From Parabacteroides sp. An277 (GTDB lineage Bacteria > Bacteroidota > Bacteroidia > Bacteroidales > Tannerellaceae), in contig NZ_NFJB01000008.1 of NCBI RefSeq assembly GCF_002159645.1, positions 47,104 to 111,103 of the forward strand: a DNA stretch of 64,000 bases, given 5' to 3'. Shown piece after piece: positions 37,791-46,139 of the stretch; within the stretch, counting starts at the first letter, position 1, and the number at the start of each line of letters is the position of its first letter. Below the pieces are notes generated by a model. The model saw only the letters and a list, made by a program, of their open reading frames with translations. It had not been told where the DNA came from and did no database searches. The position numbers and the translations under genes were made by a program.

Positions 37791-38393
37791 ATGATGATTC
37801 AGATAGAAGACATTGTGGTGTCTTCTGACATTATAACCGAGAAATTCGTGTGCAATTTGGAGGCTTGCCGGGGCGAATGCTGCATAGAAGGCGACGCGGG
37901 TGCTCCGTTGGAGGAAAATGAGGTGAAGGAGCTGGAGAAAGTCTTGCCGGTCGTGTGGGAGGAGCTCTCTCCGGAGGCGAAGGCCGTCATCGAGAAGCAG
38001 GGGGTGGCGTACACGGACCGAGAGGGCGATTTGGTCACTTCGATTGTAAACAACAAGGATTGCGTGTTTACGTGTTACGATGAGAAAGGATGTTGCTATT
38101 GCGCCATCGAGAAGGCTTTCCGTGCCGGGAAATGCGATTTCTATAAGCCGGTCTCGTGCCACCTTTACCCGATTCGCGTTGGGAATTATGGTTTGTATAC
38201 GGCGGTCAATTATCATCGCTGGGATGTGTGCAAGGCGGCGGTTATCTTGGGAAGAAAGGAAAATGTACCGGTTTATAAGTTCCTGAAAGAGCCTTTGATT
38301 CGGAAGTTCGGAGCTGAGTGGTATCAGATGTTATGCGATTGCGCCGAGGAGTGGCAAAAAGAGTATTTGGGAGAAGAAGAAAAAAGATATTAA
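37791..38393 (+). CDS. DUF3109 family cysteine-rich protein
   Basis: A 200-aa soluble protein of the DUF3109 family, unknown function. Twelve or so cysteines sit in motifs typical of the family: CNLEACRGECCIEGDAG near the N-terminus, DCVFTCYDEKGCCYCAIE in the middle and SCHLYPIRV after that, suggesting zinc or iron-sulfur binding. An in-frame Met exists at 37740, inside the repeat; the ATG at 37791 is preferred, with the next at 37794 equally possible. Its stop overlaps the mtnA start by 1 bp (TAATG), so the two genes are coupled. Confidence 0.82.
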   Translation: MMIQIEDIVVSSDIITEKFVCNLEACRGECCIEGDAGAPLEENEVKELEKVLPVVWEELSPEAKAVIEKQGVAYTDREGDLVTSIVNNKDCVFTCYDEKGCCYCAIEKAFRAGKCDFYKPVSCHLYPIRVGNYGLYTAVNYHRWDVCKAAVILGRKENVPVYKFLKEPLIRKFGAEWYQMLCDCAEEWQKEYLGEEEKRY

Positions 38394-39460
38394 TGCAGAT
38401 GGAAGAAAAGAGATTTGTCTTGCCCGATGCCGTGGTTTTGAATGAACACGAGGATTCAATCACGATCCTCGACCAGACTCAATTACCTGCCAAAGAGGTC
38501 TATTTGACAATAGATAAGGAAGCGGATTTAATTGAGGCAATTCAGAAACTCCGTTTGCGTGGGGCACCGGCCATTGGCGTGGCGGCTGCATTCGGTGTTT
38601 ATGTCTGCTTTGCCCGTACGTCGGCTTCTATCACTTCGCCTGAAGTGTTGGAGAAGCATTTCCAAGGGATTGCCAATCGGATTCGGGCCAGCCGTCCTAC
38701 GGCGGTTAATCTCGCTTGGGCCATAGAGCGCATGACTTCGGTTTTCCACCATTCCCTTTCTGGTTTAGCGGAAGTAAAGCCGGAAGATTTCATTCGCCTG
38801 AAAGATGTTTTGCGTGAAGAAGCTATTCGGATTAAAAATGAAGATATTACCATGTGCCGGCAAATCGGAAAACATGGCGTGTCGCTTATCTCGAAAGGAA
38901 GCCGTATCTTGACGCATTGCAATGCTGGGCATCTGGCGGTTTCCCGCTACGGGACGGCGCTTTCTCCCATTTATCGGGCACAGGAATTGGGATTGGCTCC
39001 GAAGGTCTATGCCGATGAAACGCGCCCTTTGCTTCAAGGCGCACGGCTTACGGCCTACGAGTTGATGAAGTTTGGGATCGATACTACGTTGGTGTGCGAT
39101 AATATGGCGGCTTCGCTCATGGGCCAAGGTCTGATAGACATGGTGATGGTCGGGTGCGACCGCGTGGCGGCAAATGGCGACGTGGCGAATAAGATAGGTA
39201 CGTGCGGATTAGCTGTGTTGGCGCATTATTTCCAGATCCCGTTTTATGTCTTAGGCCCATCGAGTACGTTCGATGCCCACACGCCGACGGGACAAGATAT
39301 CATCATCGAGCAGCGCCCGGCATTCGAAGTGACCGACTTGCATTACGCCCACCGCATGGCGCCGGAGGGGGTGAAGGTGTACAATCCTGCGTTCGACGTC
39401 ACTCCGGCATCGCTCGTCACGGCCTATATCACCGAAAAAGGCATCTTCACGCATTTCTGA
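38393..39460 (+). CDS. mtnA: S-methyl-5-thioribose-1-phosphate isomerase
   Basis: Isomerises methylthioribose-1-phosphate to methylthioribulose-1-phosphate in methionine salvage; eIF2B-like fold, 355 aa. Family motifs in order: KLRLRGAPAIGVAAAFGVY, LTHCNAGHLAVSRYGTAL (with the catalytic Cys), VYADETRPLLQGARLTAYEL, CDRVAANGDVANKIGT (catalytic Asp) and FYVLGPSSTFD. Some members act on ribose-1,5-bisphosphate instead, which sequence alone does not settle. The start is the ATG overlapping the DUF3109 stop. Confidence 0.9.
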   Translation: MQMEEKRFVLPDAVVLNEHEDSITILDQTQLPAKEVYLTIDKEADLIEAIQKLRLRGAPAIGVAAAFGVYVCFARTSASITSPEVLEKHFQGIANRIRASRPTAVNLAWAIERMTSVFHHSLSGLAEVKPEDFIRLKDVLREEAIRIKNEDITMCRQIGKHGVSLISKGSRILTHCNAGHLAVSRYGTALSPIYRAQELGLAPKVYADETRPLLQGARLTAYELMKFGIDTTLVCDNMAASLMGQGLIDMVMVGCDRVAANGDVANKIGTCGLAVLAHYFQIPFYVLGPSSTFDAHTPTGQDIIIEQRPAFEVTDLHYAHRMAPEGVKVYNPAFDVTPASLVTAYITEKGIFTHF

Positions 39461-39500
39461 TTCGCCGGAAGTACTTTTGCTTGGGGAAATCAGTGCTTGA

Positions 39501-39768
39501 AAAACGTTGGAAATGGTCGCGGGTCGACCAAATTCCATTTCCAACGCGATTGGAAGCCCATTGCGTGGACACAATTCCATTTCCAACGTGATTGGAAGCC
39601 CATTGCGTGGACACAATTCCATTTCCAACGTGATTGGAAGCCCATTGTGCGGACGCAATTCCATTTCCAACGTGATTGGAAGCCCATTGTGTGTACACAA
39701 TTCCATTTTCAACGCGATTGGAAGCCTTTTGCGTGGACGCAATGGCATTTCCAACGTTTTGGGAAGGT
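39501..39768. repeat. Tandem palindromic repeat array, 6 units of 42 bp
   Basis: CCATTTCCAACG-type starts lie at 39535, 39577, 39619, 39661, 39703 and 39745, all 42 bp apart. Each unit has two self-complementary parts: TTCCAACGTGATTGGAA, and ATTGCGTGGACACAAT. The array opens with the inverted word AAAACGTTGGAAATGG (39501). It fills the gap between convergent mtnA and ogt and shares its family with the element at 10103-10200. The open frames across it are a by-product of the 42-bp period. Confidence 0.95.
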
Positions 39769-39775
39769 AATGAAT

Positions 39776-40309
39776 TCAGCGCAAGCGACAGAGACATCCA
39801 AGTTTATCCTGTTCCAACGCCAAAAGGAAGCGTTTCGCCTCGATGCCACCGCCGAAACCGGTCAGCGAACCGTCGCTCCCGACGACCCGATGGCAAGGCG
39901 CGAAGATAGAAATGGCATTTGCCCCGTTCGCATTCGCCACCGCCCGCACCGCTTTCGGTATTCCCAGTCGCTTGGCCATTGCGCCGTAGGAGAGGGTCTG
40001 TCCGTAAGGGATTTGGAGAAGTTCGTGCCAGACGGCTTGCTGGAAATCGGTACCGACAAAGAGTAGGGGAATCGTAAAGGAGGTCCGTTCGCGCCGGAAA
40101 TATTCGTCCAATTGGCGGATGGCCTCTTGCGTGACATCAGAAGGAGCCTCTTCGTATTCCGCTTTCAGTAAGGTTTGTAACCGCTTGTCTACGCGACCTG
40201 GATGTTTTTCGTTCGTCCAGTTGCAAAGGCAAAGCTGGTCGCCCAACGAACCGAGCCACAATCCGCCACAGGGCGATGCGTATCGCTGTATCAGTATTTT
40301 CTGTTTCAT
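39776..40309 (-). CDS. ogt: Methylated-DNA-[protein]-cysteine S-methyltransferase
   Basis: Suicide DNA-repair protein removing alkyl groups from O6 of guanine, 177 aa. The helix-turn-helix part has VWHELLQIPYGQTLSYGAMA, and the active-site Cys lies in IFAPCHRVVGSDGSLTGFGGG. The C-terminal tail after AKRFLLALE is slightly long (KLGCLCRLR) and borders the repeat array. The frame is open further upstream; the ATG at 40309 (MKQKILIQRY) is preferred by homology, while the ATG at 40342, overlapping the MFS stop, would add 11 residues. Confidence 0.9.
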   Translation of the reverse strand: MKQKILIQRYASPCGGLWLGSLGDQLCLCNWTNEKHPGRVDKRLQTLLKAEYEEAPSDVTQEAIRQLDEYFRRERTSFTIPLLFVGTDFQQAVWHELLQIPYGQTLSYGAMAKRLGIPKAVRAVANANGANAISIFAPCHRVVGSDGSLTGFGGGIEAKRFLLALEQDKLGCLCRLR

Positions 40310-40341
40310 TTTATCGTGGTTAAACCTATAAAATACATTCA

Positions 40342-41562
40342 TTACAATTTCTTCGGACGGACATCCGGCAGGAAAACGGCCACGATGCCCAGTAGAGGTA
40401 GCCACGTGCTGACATGGAAGATATATTCGACGCTCGTCCGGTCGGCCAACCATCCGAAGAAGGCTGAACCGATACCGCCCAGTCCAAACATCAATCCGAA
40501 GAAGATGCCTGCTATCATCCCGACTTTATCCGGCTTTAAATCGGTCGCATACACCACGATGGCGGAAAAGGCTGAGGCGATGATAAGTCCCGTCAGGATG
40601 GCCATGACGATTGTCCAGCCTAAATTCAAATAAGGCATCGCCAACGTAAAAGGAGCCGCCCCGAGGATGGAAAAGAGAATGACATATTTCCGCCCATAGC
40701 GGTCGCCCAGGAAGCCGCCGAGCAACGTCCCAATCGCAAAAGCCGCGAGGTACGCGAAGAGGCAATATTGCGAGGCTTGCACCGAGAGGTCGAACTTCTC
40801 GATCAGGTAGAAGGTGAAGTAGCTCGTCATGCAAGCATTGAAGAAATATTTCGAGAAGATCATCAAGACCAAAATACCCAATGCCATGCGGATTGTCTTC
40901 TCCGGAAGCGCGCAAGGAGCAAAGATACGCTTGCGGTGATGTTCCTTTATCTCATTCAATACCAAACTATACCAATAGCCGATGCGCGTGAGTAGGAGGG
41001 AGGCTAATAATGCCGCCAGTGCGAACCAACCTACGGCGTGTTGCCCGTGAGGAATGACGATTAATGCCGCCAGCAGAGGCCCGAACGCACTTCCTCCGTT
41101 ACCTCCTACCTGGAAAATGGATTGCGCCAGGCTTTTCTTTCCACCCGATGCGATTTGTGCTACCCGCGAAGCTTCCGGATGAAACACGGAAGACCCGCAT
41201 CCAATCAGCGCTACAGACAGGAGGAGCACTAAGAAACCAGATGCGAAAGCCAAAGAGACCAAGCCGACAAGCGTGAAACACATGCCCATCGCCAAAGAAT
41301 AGGGTTGCGGATGGCGGTCGGCATATCGGCCTACGAAAGGTTGCAATACCGACGACGTCAATTGGAATACCAATGTAATAATGCCAATTTGCGCAAAGGT
41401 AAAACCAAATTTCTCTTTCAATAGCGGGTAAATGGCCGGGATGACCGACTGAATCATGTCGTTCAGCAAATGGCAAGTCCCGATAGTAAAGAGGATGGCA
41501 TATGCCGTCCCGTCCGTCAAGTGCGGATGTCCCTTTATTTTATTGAATACCTTGTTTATCAT
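40342..41562 (-). CDS. MFS transporter, fosmidomycin-resistance (Fsr)-like
   Basis: Twelve-helix inner-membrane exporter of the major facilitator superfamily, 406 aa. The N-terminal GTCHLLNDMIQSVIPAIYP and LQPFVGRYADRHPQPYSLAM stretches and the late GFLGDRYGRKYVI match the Fsr group. E. coli Fsr exports fosmidomycin, but the natural substrate is unknown. It lies 9 bp after the lactonase stop and just ahead of ogt, so the three may be one minus-strand unit. Confidence 0.87.
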   Translation of the reverse strand: MINKVFNKIKGHPHLTDGTAYAILFTIGTCHLLNDMIQSVIPAIYPLLKEKFGFTFAQIGIITLVFQLTSSVLQPFVGRYADRHPQPYSLAMGMCFTLVGLVSLAFASGFLVLLLSVALIGCGSSVFHPEASRVAQIASGGKKSLAQSIFQVGGNGGSAFGPLLAALIVIPHGQHAVGWFALAALLASLLLTRIGYWYSLVLNEIKEHHRKRIFAPCALPEKTIRMALGILVLMIFSKYFFNACMTSYFTFYLIEKFDLSVQASQYCLFAYLAAFAIGTLLGGFLGDRYGRKYVILFSILGAAPFTLAMPYLNLGWTIVMAILTGLIIASAFSAIVVYATDLKPDKVGMIAGIFFGLMFGLGGIGSAFFGWLADRTSVEYIFHVSTWLPLLGIVAVFLPDVRPKKL

Positions 41563-41571
41563 CTGGATTAT

Positions 41572-42681
41572 TTAAAGAATGAATTGTATGCAGACGGGGT
41601 GGGGCACCTGAATCGTTCGCCCGGTGTTCCGGAGCAATCCGCTCTCGGCATTGCGCTCGAAGACTTGGACTACATGATCGTCTCGGCAAGCCACCAACAA
41701 ATATTTGCCATTGGGCGTCAGGTTGAAGTGGCGTGGATGCTTGCTTGTGGGTTGATAGCCTATGTGAGTCAATGTCCCATCGGAAGGATTGACCGAGAAA
41801 ATAGCAATGCCGTCGTGTTTCAATCGATTGCTGGCGTAGAGAAAACGTCCGTCCGGACTTACATGGATATCAGCACTACCTCGTGCATGGACTTCGTCGG
41901 ATTCAATGGTTTGTATCGCCTGTAAACGTCTATCTTTATAGGCATAAACGTAAACGTTTCCGCTTAATTCTCCGATTAAATATAACTGTTTTCCGTTAGG
42001 AGAAAAGGTAAGGTGACGCGGACCGGAACCGGCCTCAACGAATACAGAGTCGCATAACCGTAAGCTATCGTTCAATAGGTCAAAACAAAGGAGGCGGTCG
42101 GCACTGAAATCCGTCATAATGACTTGTTTCCCATCAGGGGTGAAAAGCGAGCAATGAACGTGTGGCGTGGTTTGCCGGAGGCTATCTACTCCACTTGCCG
42201 AACCTCTATAAGTTTTTCCTTCTGCCTCTACGCATCCATCTTCTCTTAAGGGGAAAAGCAAGAGAGACCCTCCTTCGTAGTTAGCGGTCAAGAGGATTTG
42301 CCCGTTCGTCGAGATATGACAGGGCGCTTTGCCTGTGAGTTGCTTGTTCAGCCACTTTAACTTTCCTTTTTCTTTATCGAAGGCATACGTCGAGACGCCG
42401 TCTGTCGAGTCATTGTTTTCACTCACGGCATACACTCGTGTCCCGTCGCTGGAGGATATCAAGAAAGAAGGATTGTCTGCCTGCACAGAATCAAGCACGA
42501 TTGCCTCTCCTGTTTCTTGATTGAACCGAAAGGAATAAATACCTTCACTATCTCCATTTGTATAAGTACCTATTAATAGGGCTATTTCGTTGGGCGATTG
42601 ATTTGTACGAAGAGTACATGCGCTTGTTAATCCGATGATTCCAGACATGAGAAAAATCCATCTAATCCATGTATATTTCAT
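41572..42681 (-). CDS. Lactonase-family seven-bladed propeller lipoprotein
   Basis: A 369-aa protein of the YbhE-type 6-phosphogluconolactonase family. A lipoprotein signal (GIIGLTSAC, Cys22) places it at the cell envelope, which argues against the cytosolic pentose-phosphate role of E. coli YbhE. Family motifs include LIGTYTNGDSEGIYSFRFN, NPSFLISSSDGTRVYAVSE, PHVHCSLFTPDGKQVIMTD and GPRHLTFSPNGKQLYLIGEL. Substrate lactone unknown. Its promoter (42703-42710) diverges from that of the transglutaminase gene. Confidence 0.85.
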   Translation of the reverse strand: MKYTWIRWIFLMSGIIGLTSACTLRTNQSPNEIALLIGTYTNGDSEGIYSFRFNQETGEAIVLDSVQADNPSFLISSSDGTRVYAVSENNDSTDGVSTYAFDKEKGKLKWLNKQLTGKAPCHISTNGQILLTANYEGGSLLLFPLREDGCVEAEGKTYRGSASGVDSLRQTTPHVHCSLFTPDGKQVIMTDFSADRLLCFDLLNDSLRLCDSVFVEAGSGPRHLTFSPNGKQLYLIGELSGNVYVYAYKDRRLQAIQTIESDEVHARGSADIHVSPDGRFLYASNRLKHDGIAIFSVNPSDGTLTHIGYQPTSKHPRHFNLTPNGKYLLVACRDDHVVQVFERNAESGLLRNTGRTIQVPHPVCIQFIL

Positions 42682-42702
42682 AACCTATTCCTTAAACGGA
42701 TG

Positions 42703-42710
42703 CAAAAATA
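42703..42710 (-). promoter_or_regulatory. -7 promoter element for lactonase unit
   Basis: TATTTTTG on the minus strand, 22 bp upstream of the lactonase start. Confidence 0.5.
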
Positions 42711-42754
42711 CAATTTTTCTTGTCCGAAAGCGTCCTATCTTTTGTTTCTTTTAC

Positions 42755-42762
42755 TATCTTTG
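42755..42762 (+). promoter_or_regulatory. -7 promoter element for transglutaminase-like gene
   Basis: TATCTTTG, 26 bp upstream of the ATG at 42789. It lies between that ATG and the more distant in-frame start at 42720, which supports the later start. Confidence 0.6.
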
Positions 42763-42788
42763 CACAAATCACTTTCATTAACCTAAAA

Positions 42789-45458
42789 ATGAACAAAAAG
42801 CAGTTACTTCTATTATTGTCTGTTTTTTTCATGTGGACGAGCTGTCAGAATCAGTCGTCGCACTTCATTACAGACGAAGCGTACAGGACGCAGGTCGAAA
42901 CTGACCTGCAGGCCAGACAAGCCGACCTCACGCAGGGCGATTTGTTTGCAGTGTTTAACCAACCCATGAGCCCAGCAGAGAAAGAGGCTCTTGAGTTTCT
43001 CTATGCCTACATGCCAGTGGGGGATATAGCCGATTATTCGGGTGATTATTTCCTGCAGAACGTGAAGGCATCGTTTCAAGCTCGCGAGGAAATGCCTTGG
43101 GGGAAGACAATACCAGAAGACATTTTCCGTCATTTCGTGCTTCCGATTCGGGTAAACAATGAGAACCTCGATGAAAGCCGTATGGTATTTTACAAAGAAT
43201 TGAAAGATCGGGTAAAAGGTCTTTCACTGAAAGATGCGGTATTGAGTGTGAACCATTGGTGCCACGAAAAAGTTATTTATACACCTTCTGACGCGCGTAC
43301 CAGTTCGCCGTTAGCTTCTGTCAAGACGGCTTATGGACGTTGTGGCGAAGAATCTACTTTTACCGTAGCTGCACTTCGTGCGGTTGGCATTCCGGCCCGG
43401 CAAGTTTATACGCCGCGTTGGGCTCATACAGACGATAATCATGCGTGGGTAGAAGCGTGGGTAGATGGTAAATGGTACTTCTTAGGGGCATGCGAACCGG
43501 AACCTGTATTGAACTTGGGTTGGTTTAATGCGCCGGCAAGTCGGGGTATGTTAATGCATACGAAAGTATTCGGTCGTTATCAAGGGCCAGAGGAGGTCAT
43601 GGTACAAACTCCTATTTATACAGAAATCAATGTGATTGACAATTATGCAGAATCGGCTAAAGCGACGGTGCGGATTGTTGATGAATCGAATAAGCCTGTA
43701 TCAGAAGCTCGCGTTGAATTTAAAGTATATAATTATGGTGAGTTCTATACGGTTGCTAATAAACATACGAATATCGAAGGCGAAACTTTCTTGAGTGCTG
43801 GTAAAGGCGATATGTTAGTATGGGCTTCAAAAGAGGGTAAATTTGGTTTTGGGAAAATTTCTTTTGGTACAGATTCAGAGGTGACAATTGCATTGGATAA
43901 GTCGAGTGCAGCTGATTTTGAGACACAATTTGATATTGTTCCACCACCCGAGAAAGCTAATCTGCCGGAAGTGACACCTGAGCAACGCGAAGAGAACACA
44001 CGTCTTATGGCGCAAGAAGATTCTATTCGTAATGCGTATGTAGCTACTTTCTTTAATGAATCAAAAGCTTCGGCTTTGGCAAAAGAGATAGGCTTGAAGG
44101 ATGAAAAATTGGCTACGAAATTGTTGGTAGGATCTCGTGGTAATTATGCGACAATTCAAGCGTTTTTGAAAGAAGCAGCCGGAGCAGGACAGTTGGATGC
44201 AGCAGTGGATTTACTTCAACGCATCTCGGCAAAAGATCTTCGTGATGTTTCGAAAGCTGTATTGGATGACCATTTGAAGAATAGTCATCAAGCAGAAGGT
44301 GTTGACGACAAGATTTTTAGCGAATATATACGGAATCCACGTGTCGCTAACGAGATGTTGACTCCTTATAAAGCCTTCTTCCAGCAAGCCGTTCCGGAAG
44401 CTGATGCAAAGGCTTATCAGGAAGATCCGATGAAACTAGTTGATTGGGTAAAGAAGAATATTCGTATTGATGCGGAGTGTAACTTAGGAGCCGCTCCTAT
44501 CTTCCCGGAAGGCGTTTGGAAGTCGCGTGTAGCAGATATGCATTCGTGCAAGATATTCTTTGTAGCTTTATCTCGTGCGTTGGGTATTCCGGCGCGGGTA
44601 GATGAAGTGACAGGTAAAGTGCAACTGATGGGTGAAAAGATTCAGGACATTGATTTTGAAGCGACAGAGCAAACAACGGCTCAAACGGGAACTTTGATAG
44701 CTTCTTATACACCAATCAAGTCGCTGGAAGATCCGAAATATTATTCTCACTTCACGATTTCAAAAATTGTAGACGGTCGTTTGCAACTCTTGAGCTATCG
44801 GGAAGGTGATGTAGACATGGGAGGTGGTGCTACGTGGAGTAACCTCTTGAAGGAAGGTACGAAACTGGATGCAGGTTCGTATGTATTGGTGACAGGTACT
44901 CGTATGGCAAGTGGTACAGTTTTGAGTAAGTTGGTGTTCTTTACCATCAAGCCAGGAGAGACGACGAAAGTAGACTTGACCATGCGTGAAAACCAAGATG
45001 ATATCCAAGTGATAGGAAACTTCAATTCGGAAAATAAGTACTTCAATATTGAGGCTGGCGAAGAGACGAGTATTTTGAATACAACGGGACGAGGTTATTA
45101 TGTAGTAGCTATTTTGGGTGCGCGCCAGGAACCGACCAATCATGCCATGCGTGATATAGCTGCTGTGAAAGATGATCTCGAAAGTTGGGGTCGCAAGATG
45201 GTACTTCTCTTCCCAGATGAAGAGGGGTATAAGAAATTTGATGCGAAAGAATTTGGTAATTTACCGAATACCATTGTGTATGGCATCGACAAGGGCAATA
45301 AGATTCAACAAGAAATGGTAAAGGCAATGAAGTTGGAACATGCTAATACATTACCCATATTTATTATTGCTGATACATTTAATCGGGTGGTATTTGTTTC
45401 TCAAGGTTATACTATTGGATTGGGTGCACAGATGATGCAAGTTATCCATAAGTTATAA
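42789..45458 (+). CDS. Large lipoprotein with two transglutaminase-like domains
   Basis: An 889-aa envelope lipoprotein (signal MNKKQLLLLLSVFFMWTSC, lipid Cys19). The first transglutaminase-like domain (about 155-240) has the Cys in AYGRCGEESTFTVAALRAVG and His/Asp in DDNHAWVEAWVDGKWYFLG. A beta-sandwich follows (ATVRIVDESNKPVSEARVEF). A second, more divergent domain lies near 560-610 (VADMHSCKIFFVALSRALG). The C-terminal 130 residues look thioredoxin-like (LLFPDEEGYKKF, TLPIFIIADTFNRVVF) without a CxxC. Probably a peptidase or crosslinking enzyme of the periplasm; substrate unknown. Confidence 0.82.
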   Translation: MNKKQLLLLLSVFFMWTSCQNQSSHFITDEAYRTQVETDLQARQADLTQGDLFAVFNQPMSPAEKEALEFLYAYMPVGDIADYSGDYFLQNVKASFQAREEMPWGKTIPEDIFRHFVLPIRVNNENLDESRMVFYKELKDRVKGLSLKDAVLSVNHWCHEKVIYTPSDARTSSPLASVKTAYGRCGEESTFTVAALRAVGIPARQVYTPRWAHTDDNHAWVEAWVDGKWYFLGACEPEPVLNLGWFNAPASRGMLMHTKVFGRYQGPEEVMVQTPIYTEINVIDNYAESAKATVRIVDESNKPVSEARVEFKVYNYGEFYTVANKHTNIEGETFLSAGKGDMLVWASKEGKFGFGKISFGTDSEVTIALDKSSAADFETQFDIVPPPEKANLPEVTPEQREENTRLMAQEDSIRNAYVATFFNESKASALAKEIGLKDEKLATKLLVGSRGNYATIQAFLKEAAGAGQLDAAVDLLQRISAKDLRDVSKAVLDDHLKNSHQAEGVDDKIFSEYIRNPRVANEMLTPYKAFFQQAVPEADAKAYQEDPMKLVDWVKKNIRIDAECNLGAAPIFPEGVWKSRVADMHSCKIFFVALSRALGIPARVDEVTGKVQLMGEKIQDIDFEATEQTTAQTGTLIASYTPIKSLEDPKYYSHFTISKIVDGRLQLLSYREGDVDMGGGATWSNLLKEGTKLDAGSYVLVTGTRMASGTVLSKLVFFTIKPGETTKVDLTMRENQDDIQVIGNFNSENKYFNIEAGEETSILNTTGRGYYVVAILGARQEPTNHAMRDIAAVKDDLESWGRKMVLLFPDEEGYKKFDAKEFGNLPNTIVYGIDKGNKIQQEMVKAMKLEHANTLPIFIIADTFNRVVFVSQGYTIGLGAQMMQVIHKL

Positions 45459-45483
45459 TAAATAGCGGTTATATCCGTTTATA

Positions 45484-45523
45484 AAAGAGAATGTGTACAT
45501 GTTTTATGGTACACATTCTCTTT
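45484..45523 (+). terminator. Rho-independent-like terminator after transglutaminase gene
   Basis: Perfect 15-bp stem (AAAGAGAATGTGTAC with GTACACATTCTCTTT) around a 10-nt loop, followed by a CT-rich tail. It separates the transglutaminase gene from rdgB, and the more distant in-frame start of rdgB at 45493 falls inside it. Confidence 0.8.
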
Positions 45524-45546
45524 CTCTATATAAAAAGTTAAAGAAG

Positions 45547-46128
45547 ATGAAGTTAGTATTTGCTACAAATAATCAACACAAACTGGATGAAGTCCGCCAG
45601 ATAACGGCTCCTTATGGAATAGAAATTGTAAGTTTAGCTGATATCCATTGCCAAGAGGAGATTCCTGAAACTGCCGAGACATTGGAAGGAAATGCTTGGC
45701 AAAAAGCACATTTTCTCCAAGAAAAATATGGTATGGATTGTTTTGCGGATGATACGGGATTGGAGGTGGAAGTCCTTCATAATGCGCCCGGCGTTTATTC
45801 CGCTCGTTATGCCGGTTCCGGACATGATTCGGAAGCTAATATGAAGAAGTTGTTACAAAATTTGGCGGGAGAAAAGAATCGTAAAGCTCGTTTTCGTACG
45901 GTAATCGCTTTGACAATAGGAGGAAAGGAATATACGTTTGAGGGTATTGTTTCTGGGAAAATTACGACGGAAAAAAGAGGTGAGGGTGGTTTCGGTTATG
46001 ACCCTATCTTCATGCCGGACGGATATGATAAGACTTTTGCTGAATTAGGAAATGATGTCAAGAATCAAATAAGCCATCGGGCTCAAGCAGTGGGTAAGTT
46101 AGGGGCATTCTTGGCAAGTATTTCGTAA
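45547..46128 (+). CDS. rdgB: Non-canonical purine NTP pyrophosphatase (RdgB/HAM1)
   Basis: Hydrolyses dITP/ITP/XTP to the monophosphate, keeping the nucleotide pool clean; cytosolic, 193 aa. [12 protein letters not shown] opens the fold, [25 protein letters not shown] is the substrate loop, and [20 protein letters not shown] is the C-terminal signature. The start at 45547 (MKLVFATNN) is chosen because the frame upstream runs through the terminator hairpin. porZ follows 11 bp downstream. Confidence 0.94.
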   Translation: MKLVFATNNQHKLDEVRQITAPYGIEIVSLADIHCQEEIPETAETLEGNAWQKAHFLQEKYGMDCFADDTGLEVEVLHNAPGVYSARYAGSGHDSEANMKKLLQNLAGEKNRKARFRTVIALTIGGKEYTFEGIVSGKITTEKRGEGGFGYDPIFMPDGYDKTFAELGNDVKNQISHRAQAVGKLGAFLASIS

Positions 46129-46139
46129 ATAGGATAGAT

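Noticed and set aside
39490..39797. Several overlapping open frames on both strands in the 39.5-kb array
   Set aside because: Same by-product of a 42-bp period; the frames encode only the repeat.
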